Positions 53,607 to 64,000 of a stretch of DNA of 64,000 nt are shown one piece after another. This stretch comes from Stenogyne calaminthoides (Eukaryota > Streptophyta > Magnoliopsida > Lamiales > Lamiaceae), in the NCBI GenBank assembly GCA_037126765.1, contig JBBCBC010000007.1, positions 30,017,667 through 30,081,666 of the forward strand, written 5' to 3'. Positions within the stretch are counted from its first letter, which is position 1; every line of letters begins with the position of its first letter. Both the position numbers and the translations under genes were made by a program. The notes beneath the pieces were generated by a model. It made no database searches, was not told the DNA's origin, and saw only the letters and a program-made list of their open reading frames with translations.

Positions 53607-56600
53607 TCTGCTTTTTCGGAGGAAAACAAGGGCACTAAACGATGAAAGATCACATGGCACCGATGAGCGCAGAGATGAAAAAGCTCCTCAAGTATGGTAT
53701 CTTGACAAAGGATGCTCAAGACATATGACAGATTCAAGAAGATGCTCAAATTGACTATGTTGAACAAAGAGGCCCACAGATCACTTTTGGAGATAACTCC
53801 AAGGGACGGTCAAGGATATGGAACCTTGGAGATCGACTCCGATTCATATCCATGGTGTTTCATATGTATCCGGATTGAAGCATAATTTGCTTTCAATTAG
53901 CCAATTCTGTGATAAGGGTTTCAATGTTGAGTTCTCCAAGAACTTATGTTTTGTGAAAGATGATACATCACGAAAAATATTCTTGGATCGGTACAAGAAA
54001 AGGAATGTGTATCTTCTCGATTGGAGTTCAACTCCTAAAGATACATGTTTAGTTGCTAAAAGTTCCACAGATACCCGATTGGCTATGGCATAAAAGAATG
54101 AATCACCTAAATTTCAAAACCACTGAACAAGCTTGCAAGATTAGCTCTTGTGAGAGGGTTGCCTAATGAAGTGTTCAAGAAGGAACACATTTGTGATGCA
54201 TGTCAAAATGGAAAACAAGCTAAAGCATCATTTAAAAAGCAAAGTAGAAGTTTCTCTTGAGAAATACTTGACTTTTGCATATGGATCTCTTTGGTCCCAT
54301 AACACACGTAAGCACTAATGGCGAAAATACGCATTGGTAGTAGTTGATGACTACTCGAGATATACTTGGGTCATATTCTTACCGAAGAAGAAAGAGACTC
54401 GAATAAAGCCGCCAGAGTTACTAAAAAAAAGCTCAAGATTGAGAAAAAATCTGAGTGTGGTCAAAATCGATCCGACAAAGGAACCAATTCATAAATCATA
54501 TCATATCGATTATTGTGCGCGAGAAATGGAATTTCACATGAAACATCACCGCAAGGACCCCTCAATGAATGGTGTTCTTTGAAAGGAGGAACAGGACTCG
54601 AAAGAAGTTTAAGGACTATGATAAATTTGGGTTAATATTCCTAAAAGATTTTGGGTCAAGTCATCAACACCGCATGCTACTCTCGAATCAGATCCATGTT
54701 GACCAAGAGTCAAGGCAAAACACCTTATGAGCTTTGGAATGAAAGGAAACCTCTTGTTTCTTTCTTTTCGTGTGTTTGGTTGCAAGTGTTTCATACACAA
54801 TAATGGTAAAGATCGGTTGAAAACTTTTGATAGTAAAGTCGATGAAGGAATATTCTTAGGATATTCTCAAGTCAAGAAAAAACTTTCGAGTTTACAAATC
54901 AGAGGGACTCTTATTGTGGAGGAAACACCTCATGTTGTTTTTGATGAATCTATTTGTGTTCGGAAGAAACAGAACATGATGCTTGTGAACTGACTAAGAG
55001 GATCACCAGATTAAGCCCCAAAAGAAAAAGATAAATCATCCATTGAACTCGAAAAGAAGAAGTCACCACATTCTATGATTGGAGTGACTCGGACTCGAAT
55101 AAGGAAGTTCGAAATGGAACTCGGGATGGTGAGCCTCGGAAAAACCAACACTCCAAAGGTGACCAATCTGAGCAGACACCGCCTGCACTTCGGTATGTGA
55201 TGCCAATGAAGATGTGGTCACAGCTGAGGCAATTTCTGAATCTATCGACCAAAGGGGAACAAATGTCTCTGACAATGTTCTGAATAGAATTTCCCCTGAG
55301 GAAGATGATTCTCTTTCTCCTTTTCTGTTGTTCCCTGAGTTTGTTGATTTAACTGAACCTAACATTTCAAATGTTGAGGATATTATTGAAGGGGGAACAT
55401 CAAGAAGGAAATGGTTAGATAGTCATCCTACAAATCAGATTGTGGGTGATCTAACTGAAGGTGTTAAGACAAGAAGGTTCCATGGTGAGAGTGCACTATT
55501 CTGCTGCTTCCTTTCAGAGAAAGAACCTGCTGAGATTGGTGAAGCTCTACAAGATTCTTATTGGATTATTCTTTATGCAAGATGAAATAATCAATTCTCA
55601 AGGAATGAAGTATGGGAGCTAGTAGATAGACCCGAAAAGGCACAATGTCATTGGAACCAAGTGGGTTTTCAAGAATAAAAGAGATGAAAACAACAACATT
55701 GTAAGAAACAAGGCAAAATAGTTGCACAAGGTTATTCCCAAGAAGAAGGCTTGGATTATGATGAAACCTTTGCACCTCTGTTGCAAAAGACTAGAAGCCA
55801 TCGATTGTTTCTTGCATATGCTTTACCACATGAAGTTCACATACTATCAAATGGATGTGAAAAGTGCATTTCGAACGGTGTGCTTAAAGAAGAGGTTTAT
55901 GTGGAACAACCTCCTGGTTTCAAAACAGAATGACCAAGTTTACGTGCTCGGAAAAAGCTTTGTATGGTCTTAAGCAAGCACCCGAGCATGGTATGATACT
56001 CTTTCTCGGTTTCTTCGATCATGGTTTTGTCAAAGGGAATGTTGATAGAACTTTGTTCAGGATAGAGGATGGGGAAGATATCTTACTAGTTCAGAGATAT
56101 ATGTTGATGACATCATTTTTGATCTCCAAACCATCACCGTTGTGTGAAAAGTTTTCAACACCGATGAAAAGCAAGTTTGAGATGTCAATGATGGGAGAGA
56201 TGAATTTCTTTCTAGGACTTCAAGTGAAACAATCAAAGGAAGGAATATTCATCAACCGTGCAAAGTACACCGAGATCCGATTGCCAAATATGGTGTACAA
56301 AATTGCAATGCGCTTAGGATTCCTATGAATACTAACTACAAGATGGATCCCGATTCGAAGAAAATCAAGAATCATCACCGATTATAGAGGAATCATTGGA
56401 TCATTGCTCTATCTCACGACAAGTAGGCGGATATAACATTTGTTTGTTGGGATATGTGCAAGATACCAAGCTAATCCTAAGACTAGTCACATGGAGGCCG
56501 CCAAAAGATCTTGAGATATCTTAAGGGCACAAAGTGAATAGAGGATTATGGTATCCAGCTGACGATAACCTTGAATTAACTGGTTACTCAGATGCTGATT

Positions 56601-57045
56601 ATGGAGGTTGTAGAATTGACAGGAAGTCCACAACAGGAACTTGTCAATTTCTAGGAAGCAAGTTGATATCTTGGTTTTCAAAGAAATGCACCTCGAAGAA
56701 GACAACCAAAGATTATCAAGTTTAATACATGGTCGCAGGAAGTCATTGCGGCATTCTTTGTCTCGCACAACAATTGAGGATTATAAAGTTGAAGCCAATG
56801 AAGTACCAATATTTTGTGACAACAATAGTGCCATTGCTATTTCACAAAATCCGGTATTGCACACCAGCTGCAAGCATGTGGATATCAGACATCACTTCAT
56901 CAGAGATCATGTCGAGAAAAATTACATAAGGATGGAGAAAGTTCATACAGATAGACAAAGAGCTGATATCTTGACTAAACCTTTGGCTGAATCAAGATTT
57001 CAGGAACTTTCAGTTGAATTAGGGATGTTAGAACCAGGTGTATAG
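53607..57045 (+). pseudogene. pol: Element G pol (heavily broken)
   Basis: Protease region WYLDKGCSRHMTD (about 53696-53735; DSG reads DKG), pre-integrase LKHNLLSISQFCDKGFNVEFSK (53875-53945), integrase core start HMDLFGP (about 54270-54300) and YTWVIFL, C-terminal CKCFIHNNG and DEGIFLGYS (54780-54870). RT has EEGDSL-type linker, GEALQDSYW, KNKRDENN, YQMDVKSAF and a disrupted YVDD (about 56100-56111). RNase H has GYSDADYGG (about 56585-56610), CDNNSAIAISQNPVLHTSCKHVDIRHHFIRDH, ending TAG at 57043. Segments such as 55200-55570 and 56530-57045 are clean, while those between are dense in CAG/CTG-type changes. Confidence 0.85.
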
Positions 57046-57225
57046 AGTAAAACTGAAAATTTGAAGATTTTCAGATGCATGAAGGTTTCTCAGAATTCTA
57101 CTGAGAAACTCAGGATAAAATGGAAATACTGAACTGAGTCTCAAGAAACTCAGATTTACTGAAGGACAATACTCAGTAGTATGCTGAACCCATTCAGTAC
57201 TCAGTATTATACTGACATTTTATCA
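57046..57225 (+). other. Element G post-pol spacer, first part
   Basis: Non-coding; resembles 11166-11320 of A (ATTTGAAGATTTTCAGATGCATGAAG..., then repeats of ACTCAGTA). Ends with TTTTATCA (57218-57225), the left copy of the hAT-like target duplication. The spacer resumes at 58134. Confidence 0.75.
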
Positions 57226-57472
57226 CTATGTTTTAAAAACCGGAACCGGAAGTTGAGCCGGACGACCCCAAAAAAAGGTTGGACCGGGGTCGGACCGGAT
57301 TGAGCCGAATTGAGCCGGTATGACGTCATAATAAATATTATATATATTTATAATATGCATAATTTTTAAAAAATTCAAAATATAGAGTATGATAAGTGAA
57401 TATAAAGGAATTAATGACACGTGATCAAGACCCACACACAAACCAAGACAAATAGACAACTACACATACACT

Positions 57473-57517
<45 letters not shown>

Positions 57518-58133
57518 CACACATAAACTCTCTCTCTATATATATAAATTTACATATAAATATATACATATACTCAAAAATTTAACCTCTCTCTATAGTC
57601 TATACTCTCTCTATATATATACATATACACACGCAAACACATATACACACACAAAAAAAATTTCTCTCTCTCTCTACTCTCTCTCTCTATATATACATAT
57701 AAACATACGGTGGGTGAAGGAGGCAGAGACGACGCAGAGCCGGCGGTGGGTGGTTTTGTGGCGGCGATTTGTGGCGGTGGTTTTGTGGCGTCGGCGGCGC
57801 GAAAGCAGACGGTGGGTGGTTTTGTGGCGGCGGTTTGTGGCGGTGGTTTGTGGTCGGCGGCGAAGCGGGACGGACGGGTGGTTTGTGGCGGCGACTGCTT
57901 GAGAGTGGCGTCGGCGGCGAATGGCGGCGATAACCCAAAACGGCGGGCCTTTTTTTTTTTTTTTTTGTTGAAAACCGATGAAAACCCCGTTCACGGTTCC
58001 CGTTTTCACCGGTTTTCGACATTTTTCCGGTTTTGAGGTGGGCGGTCCAATAATGGTTCTATACACCTCTTGGACCGCTTTAAGCGATTCACCGGTCCGA
58101 CCCGGCGGTCGGACCCGATTTTTAAAAACACAG
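57226..58133. mobile_element. hAT-like non-autonomous DNA transposon (908 bp)
   Basis: Flanked by a perfect 8-bp duplication TTTTATCA (57218-57225 and 58134-58141). The empty site is present in element A (11311-11320, CATTTTATCA, followed by AGGTCAAAAC). The ends form imperfect terminal inverted repeats: CTATGTTTTAAAAACCGG on the left, and the reverse complement of the right end reads CTGTGTTTTTAAAAATCG. Subterminal regions are rich in ACCGG/CCGGT words. The interior holds a (TA)n tract (57478-57512), CT-rich and TATATA tracts, and GTGGCGGCG-type imperfect repeats (57735-57940). No transposase is encoded. 8-bp duplication plus short inverted repeats point to the hAT superfamily. Confidence 0.85.
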
Positions 58134-58591
58134 TTTTATCAAGATCGATTACTTCGAAGACCGACAGATAGAAATTGGTCCAAGAAGTAAAGACTCATGC
58201 GACTCATTTATTGCTCAAGTAAAACTCAAGAATCATTCGAATAAATACAAAACACCGAGGAATGTTTTTTGGCGGGATCGTTTCATATTCAAGAAGGTCA
58301 ATAAATATTTAATGCTCGCTACATTAATGACCAATGAGGATGTTTTGGCGGCTTACTTTTTAGAGATCGGCGGTTCGATATTTCGATTAATCGTAGATAA
58401 ATCTCAACCGTTGTTTCTCACCTAACCCACACGATCCTCCACGATCTCGGAAAGTTATAAATACCCTTTAAGCCATTCAAGCCAAAGTTTTATCAAACCC
58501 TTCGCTCCCAAATCCTCTGCGCAATAAAAAATCCTTTGCCCGAAAATCTCCAAACCCTAAAAAGCTTCAAATTCTTAAATCAATCTCTAAA
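58134..58591 (+). promoter_or_regulatory. Element G spacer with putative internal promoter for ORF3
   Basis: TTTTTTGGCGGGAT (58265-58278), resembling an E2F site; CCAAT (58331-58335); AAATCTCAACCGTTG (about 58399-58413); TATAAATA (58456-58463); and a leader with AAACCCTAAAAAGC (about 58554-58567), a telo-box-like string. ATG follows at 58592. It is the clearest TATA box among the ORF3 spacers. Confidence 0.55.
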
Positions 58592-61500
58592 ATGGCCCCA
58601 ACCTTGTTAGAAATTAACCATAACCAACAAGCCGTGGTACGAGTTCGTTGTCTCACTCGAAAACACAAACAACTCAAAACCGTAAGAGGAGGCTCTGCAT
58701 ATGATCCGATCAAGCTAAACTCACCCATCTAGTCGCAGTTTACCGCACGGGAGTTCGCAAAGAGGTAATCGAATTCATCTGTAATTTGAGAATAGATGAA
58801 GAAGATGGTATGCATTCTTCGATTACCACATCACATTTAGAGCATTCGTCAAAATACGTCGACTTTGAGAGGGATTTGTGCATAATTCCGAAAAATCTGA
58901 ACGATGTGTTTGAACTCTGTGATAGAGGAAAGGATCCTGCGACGTATATGTCGGGTAGAGAGCAGGAGTACCTTGATAAGATTGCTGAGAATCCTGTGAA
59001 ATTTGAGGCGACATTGAATAAGAGGCATCTAAAGCCACAATATCGTGTGCTGATGGATATTGTGAGCAAGTGTATCATGAGTCTTGCAGGGAGTTTTGAG
59101 CAGATTAGTACCCCTAAGCTCAGATTGATGGCTGCGATCGAGGCATCTCCTACCACTGACTTCAACTGGCTGAAATTCTTAATTCAGATGGTGAAGGAGC
59201 AAGCCAAGGTCATAAAAAGGGTCAATGGGACAATCATGATGAAAGGCAAGATCCACCATGCCACCAAAATTGCTTATATTTTGGAGATGTGCCGAGAGGA
59301 GGAGGATATCTTCGCCAATTCAACCCCATTCCCTAAAACCAAAATTCTCTTCAAACCCATTTCTTTGTGAAAGAAGGTGCCATTCGAGGAAAAAGAAAAA
59401 AGAAGGTAGAATCACCTTCAAGGGTCAGCGAGAAAGAGACCCAACAAACAAGGGGGGAAGGTTACATTGGAGGCAAAAATGGAGCAAGGAGCAAAATTGA
59501 TGAAGCGGAAGGATCTTGCTCCAAAACGCAGAAGATTGGTGGTTCTCACACCGAAGAAGGTAGCAAAGGATTCCGAGAGATACAACACAAGACAAAACCG
59601 CTCAAAGTTTGCCATTACAAGTGTTGGCTCAAGTTATCTCTGGGACACAGATCGACCGAGGAGCGTCTTCTTCTCGAGGTGCTCGAGACTTCACTCAAGA
59701 CAGATAAAATTTCTCGGGAAATTTTTAAAGGAGCCTGACCTCGAGAGATACCTACCTCGGAAGTGCGAGCTCGAGACAGAAGAGCCACCGAGTAGATCCC
59801 AAGATGTGCAGCTCGCATGACGAGCCAACTCGGACTCAAACCGAGGATATGCCACCGAGCCCTCGGGAACCCACTCGGATGCAAACCGAGGACTGAATGC
59901 ACAAACTTGAGACACTAATGAGGCTCGGGAGAAAATATTCTCGAGGAGCTCCAGAGTGATCTACCGCTTGATCCCTTAGCGTAAGCTTCTATCGAACCGT
60001 AGAGCCCGAGATGGAAGAAGGGCGAGGTCAAGAAGGCGAATGGTGGAGCAAGGGGAAATATTCATCCTTGACCGATACCCCGAGCTCACTTTCATACCCC
60101 GATCCGCAAGATGTTTTCTTGATTAAGGACGATTAAGGTATATCCTCAATCGACTCTTCCCGAGATGCTTGACATTGCCGCATTCGAGGGGAAGACCGTG
60201 GAATGAGGAGACAACCTTTCCCGACCGACTTCTCGGGTTCGGAGGACAAAGCTCAGATGAAAAATTCCGATTTTGATGAGCCGGTTCGTGAGGAAGCTAG
60301 CCGAGAAGAGAACAACAATCAAGTTGGTGCCCGAGCAAATGAGACAAATCCAAAGATGGAGATGGGGACCAACAGGGAGATGCTTGAGGATCGATCTCAA
60401 ATGGAAAAAGAGACTTCGTTGTCGATCAACTCGGATCGAAGTTAGCACTCTTCAGTACCTTTTGCACTATTAACAAATATGCCAAAGTTAATGAAAAGTA
60501 CTATCTTTAATTCTGAATTGTCTGATAAACAGACTGAGGCTCAATTGGAGACCGGAGCTCAGGATGAAGCAGGAACTCAGGATGATCAAACAAACCGCAG
60601 TGCATGCGTGTAAGGTCACGAGATTGATCTCACTCCGTAATGGAGAAACTTGAGAAGATTGAGCCAATGGCGATCAAAATTGCTCGATGGAAGAAACATT
60701 GGTCAATCAAGCTCGCATAATGGAAGGTCTTAGCCATTCTTCTAATCGGTGCGGATATAAAAACACTCGACCAATCGATGACCTCCATGGAAGAAAAGCT
60801 GAATGCAAAGCTGGAGGGAGTCAACGCAGAGTTAAGTGCTGAAATGAAACAGAAGCACCAAGAATCGACTGAATTTCTAGAGGTGAAACTAGCAGAGAAA
60901 AATGAGGTGCCGATCAAATATGTCAAGAGGAAATGAGCTCAATGCTCATGACCAAGATGACAGAGATGCTTAAAGATGCACTCTCTGCGGCGGTTTGCCC
61001 ACATATCTCGAAGAACTGCCTCGTGGGCTAAGAACCACATCGGAGAATGGAAGATGAGCAAGATCGGTTAGCGGAGAGATCCGCCGTGTGAGCAAAGAGC
61101 AAGATCACATGGACACAACTCTCTCTCTGCACTTCTTCCAAATTACGGTGCCAAGAAGGGGGAAAAGGAAGGTGAAGACCTCAGGAAGTTCATGGCACGT
61201 ACCTTGGAAAAGAAGGCTCAGAAAGATGCTGAAATGTACAATCTAGCCAAAGCCTTAAAAGAAGTCGAAGCTACTGAGAAATTGAAATTTGCTCAAGTGG
61301 AGAAGCCCATCTACACTCGAAGTCTCTCGAGCAAACCATGCTTGAGGTTGCAAGAGAGAAACCGAAAAGCTAGAACTAAGGTTGGAACAAGCCAGGCTGG
61401 CGCTGAACTGCCTATGAAGAGGAAAGCCTCGGGCGTTGTTCAACCTATAAGCAAACATGCGAAGGCTTCTAAGCCAATCCAGAGAAAGCTGATTCTGGAT

Positions 61501-62142
61501 GATGAAGATGCAAAAGAATCTGAGTCTCAACCTCAGAAGAAAGTCTTCAACACCAGAGATGCTCTGAAGACACTCCAAAAAGAACAAGCTAAGAAAGTCA
61601 CCGCCCGATCTCGTGAGCGTCTCGTGGATCGAAAAGAAGATAGACGAAAGAGCGTACGAAGAGTGATTTCGAGATTTGCGAGCAAGAGGAAGGGAACATC
61701 GAAAGCGCTGAAGTGGCCCCACGTTGATAAATGGATGCCCATTAGACTCAACGACATGTGGGAAGAAGTGAAGAGAACCTTCTGGTTCAATTACGATGTT
61801 CTCAGGGAATGGAGAGGGGAAGGCTCAGATCAGAACGAAGCTTTCATTGAATATCTTTTAACCTTCTATCCAAAGTATCTCCAAGGCTGGATTAACCTTG
61901 CGGATGAAGGTGGAGTACAGATAGTAGCCCCTGATCCATATTCCTATCCTCCTCCAAGACTTGGTAATGGCTTGGTAAATGAGAAGGCCATTACGCAAGA
62001 AATTGCTCAGTATGCTGGTCAGTTGGGATTAACAGGGAACAGCCCGGACATCATCAAAGAGAGGAATGAGCTGAAGAAAAGATTTTTCGGAATGTTCAAC
62101 CTGGAGGTACCAGCTGATGAAGTGGAAAATGAAGCAAACTGA
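58592..62142 (+). pseudogene. Element G ORF3 (broken)
   Basis: ATG at 58592 is followed at once by frameshifts. The N-terminal domain is open at 58786-59370: SKYVDFERDLCIIPKNLNDVFEL, LKPQYRVLMDIVSKCIM, FNWLKFLIQMVKEQAK, KGKIHHATKIAYILEMC. The middle (59370-61180) is broken repeatedly at CAG/CTG-type positions but keeps SVSTFAT-type loss of frame, coiled-coil segments near 60780-60920 and GAKKGEKEG (61149-61175). The C-terminal block is open from 61192 to 62142: KWPHVDKWMPIRLNDMWEEV, TFWFNYDVLREWRGEGSDQ, EAFIEYLLTFYPKYL, LGLTGNSPDIIKERNELKK, FGMFNLEVP. It ends EVENEAN with TGA at 62140. Function unknown. The intact ends match A and E closely, which favours constraint on these two domains. Confidence 0.8.
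61153..61168 (+). other. Internal polypurine tract within ORF3 (element G)
   Basis: AAGAAGGGGGAAAAGG in the codons for AKKGEKE, the position of the tract in A, D and E. Confidence 0.5.
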
Positions 62143-62575
62143 AGAGCCGAATCTGAAGACAGAAGAACTCAGAAGACTTTGTAATCTTTAAATTTTGTCT
62201 TTTTGATTTTGTTTGATAAATTCATTGTAATCTGTAAAGGTATACTTATCATCAATGAAGATTTATCATTATGCTCAAAAGATAATATCTCATTATCTTA
62301 TTTACATGTCTTTATTTTGATATCTTTGAATGTCTCTAAACCGATTGTATCTTCGATAAGAGGATATTGGTTAAGTATTTGGTAATGAACTAGTTAAAGA
62401 GATTCATTCTTGAGAAATTTGATATATGATTAAACTGCTGAGAAACTCTGATATTATTGGGAGATTCTCTGATCTAAATAGTTGGGAGACAACCAATCTT
62501 GTAATAGAATAAACTGAAACCTGAGTATAGGTTATTTTTTTTTGGTTTGTAAACAAGATAGGTTTTGGCATCATC
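62143..62575 (+). other. Element G ORF3 3' region with stem-loop
   Basis: TCATTGTAATCTGTAA (62222-62237), ATCAATGAAG (62251-62260) and a stem-loop at 62279-62299 (AAGATAAT, loop ATCTC, ATTATCTT). The next 270 bp are AT-rich and longer than in A or E. I see no gene in it. Confidence 0.55.
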
Positions 62576-62589
62576 AAAAAGGGGGAAAT
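62576..62589 (+). other. Polypurine tract of element G
   Basis: AAAAAGGGGGAAAT directly before the LTR start TGTTGGGAGATG. Confidence 0.9.
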
Positions 62590-64000
62590 TGTTGGGAGAT
62601 GAATTTAATAAAAGATTATATGATTTTGATTAAGATCCCAAAACCCCTAAGTATGACATGTTCGTAAATGATCTTGATAGTTGAGTCGATTCAGTTATTA
62701 GAGTATTCGAGGATGTTATCTCGTGAAATGTATAGTCGGCAGATATAGTTCAGATAGGTTACAAGACTCAAGAACTCAAGATGTTTCAAGAAAATCGAAG
62801 TTTCAAGATGAAACCGAAGTTTCTAAAGACTCAAGATGAAACCGAGATATCAGTAGACTCAATATGAAATCGAGAACTCAAGACTCGGATGAAGACTCAA
62901 GATATCGGTCGAAGATAAATCTCAAGACTCGAAGACCACAAGACTCGAAGACTCAAGACGCAAGATCAAGATCGAGAAATCAAGATCAAGAATATCGAAA
63001 GCACAAGAATTATCGAGGACTCAAGAATATACCGAAAGCTCAAGATGAACCCCGAATGATCCAAGGCACCGAATATATCTATCTCAAGGATGCAATATCG
63101 AGAGAAACGCGATGCCTTAGAAAGTTAGATATTGCCAAGACATTCAAATGCGCATAAAAGGAACTAAGTCAAGTGTTGTTAAGGTTATATCAAACTCGAG
63201 TTTGTAACCAAAAGAGCCGCTGAAGGTGTCTACCTTTAATCAAGACAAAAGTCAAAAAGAGGAAGACGATCGCATTCCATCGACATTGACAAAGGACGGG
63301 TCAAAAAAAGATGTCGATGTACGAAAAGTTCCAGATCGCAAAAAGTGAAGACCGGCCACATGAAAGACTATTGCCTAGAAAGTGTTAGGGAGTTTCAGAC
63401 CCTAAATATAGCCGTTTCACACACCATAAGAGGGAACTCACGAAGCTATCTCTCCAACGGATAGTTTTCAAGAGTAACCTTGGTGTATGCCTATAAATAC
63501 TGGTGACCCTCTACATTGTAAGGTTACGGGAAATTTATACGCAACTTAAGAGCTCAAACTTATTCTTGCAAAAGTTAAAGCCCTCGAAATACCTTGAATT
63601 TTCCAAGTGCTTCTATATTGAAGAGAGCTCACTTTACTAAGCCTAGCTTGATAAGTTTTATCCAAAGCTTAGTCGAGATATCCTAAACCTTTGCATTGTG
63701 CTTCATTGTAAAGGATATCTCATCCTAGTTGGAAACCAACCAAGAAACCCCAAACCCTTGAGAAGGTAGTTGGAGTGTGTTTGTTGGTGAGTAGAGTTGT
63801 AAAGAGTTAGTAAACTACACCGAGTAGTCGTAAAACTCTAGAGGAGAAGTTAGTAAGCTGCAGGAGGTAGTCCTAAAGCTTGTGTGTGATTGAGTAAGTA
63901 AACTACGAGGTAGTCGAAAAACTCAAGGTCGGGTTGAGTAAGTAAACTACGTGGAGTAGTCGAAAAAACTCGTACGAGTTGAGTAAGTAAACTACGAGGT
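62590..64000 (+). repeat. Element G 3' LTR, cut by window end
   Basis: Same start as 49039 (TGTTGGGAGATGAATTTAATAAAAG). Minisatellite at about 62760-63010, TATAAATA (63492-63499) and 45-bp-type repeats from about 63800. Its first 120 bp differ from the 5' LTR almost only at CAG/CTG sites. Confidence 0.92.

Larger units (their letters stand above)
49039..64000 (+). mobile_element. Element G: A-family element, right end outside window
   Basis: 5' LTR 49039-51052, altered primer-binding site (51055-51065), gag, pol, ORF3, polypurine tract (62576-62589) and most of the 3' LTR (62590 onward). The two LTRs are very alike and their visible differences at the start lie at CAG/CTG sites, so the element may be young and much of its apparent decay may be sequence error. 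It contains the hAT-like insertion at 57226-58133. Confidence 0.88.

Noticed and set aside
57674..58066. Minus-strand open frame rich in Arg, Pro and His within the hAT-like insert
   Set aside because: It is the reverse reading of GTGGCGGCG repeats. All frames stay open because of composition, and there is no domain or start context.
1..64000. Host protein-coding genes between elements
   Set aside because: Every gap between elements is accounted for by LTR, spacer or coding remnants of another element. No unrelated open frame with gene-like features was found.

Overview
The window is plant nuclear DNA, probably from a dicot. It consists almost entirely of nested Ty1/copia LTR retrotransposons of the Sirevirus (SIRE/Maximus) type. 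The evidence for that type is LTRs of 1.5-2.0 kb with TGTTGG...CCAACA ends, a primer-binding site matching initiator tRNA-Met (tggtatcagagc), a copia order of gag-PR-INT-RT-RNase H, and a long extra gene (here ORF3) between RNase H and the polypurine tract. I found no host gene, tRNA or rRNA.

Layout. Element B (+) enters from the left with a decayed pol at 1-3071. It is interrupted by complete element A (+, 3285-19332, target duplication cctac), then resumes with its ORF3 and 3' LTR and ends at 25241. A itself carries a solo LTR of another family (S1, 14303-16148, duplication aaggt). B sits in the gag of element C (+, visible from 25242), which also carries a solo LTR of the B family (27233-28823, duplication aaaag). 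C is broken inside RT by the LTR of a relative of S1 (S2, 30182-31080). S2 is broken by minus-strand element D/F: its 3' half is D (31081-37655) and its 5' half is F (45622-49038). A truncated plus-strand element E (about 37660-45621) lies between D and F. The 5' LTR of F is interrupted by element G (+, 49039 to beyond the window), and G carries a 908-bp hAT-like non-autonomous DNA transposon (57226-58133, 8-bp duplication).

How the genes work together. Gag (coiled coil plus zinc knuckle) would form the particle. Pol supplies protease, integrase and reverse transcriptase/RNase H. ORF3 has no assigned function. It has conserved N- and C-terminal domains joined by coiled coils, in two diverged LTR families. 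Its surroundings look like a separate transcription unit: CCAAT and TATA motifs upstream, a likely 5'-UTR intron in B, and a polyadenylation-like 3' region followed by a stem-loop with a compensatory base change. No copy has an intact gene set. D ORF3, E pol and F gag come closest, each broken by only one or two stops over long stretches.

Main cautions and leads. (1) Blocks of A and most of G differ from sister copies almost only at CAG/CTG trinucleotides, usually as CAG to CG-type changes. This looks like uncorrected sequencing error at CHG-methylated sites, so many frameshifts there may not be real. (2) D and E form a head-to-head inverted duplication with arms of about 6.6 and 7.9 kb and almost no spacer, a possible source of long hairpin RNA. 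(3) gag and pol are separated by a conserved TGA followed 12 nt later by a splice-acceptor-like tract. (4) ORF3 contains an internal copy of the polypurine tract.
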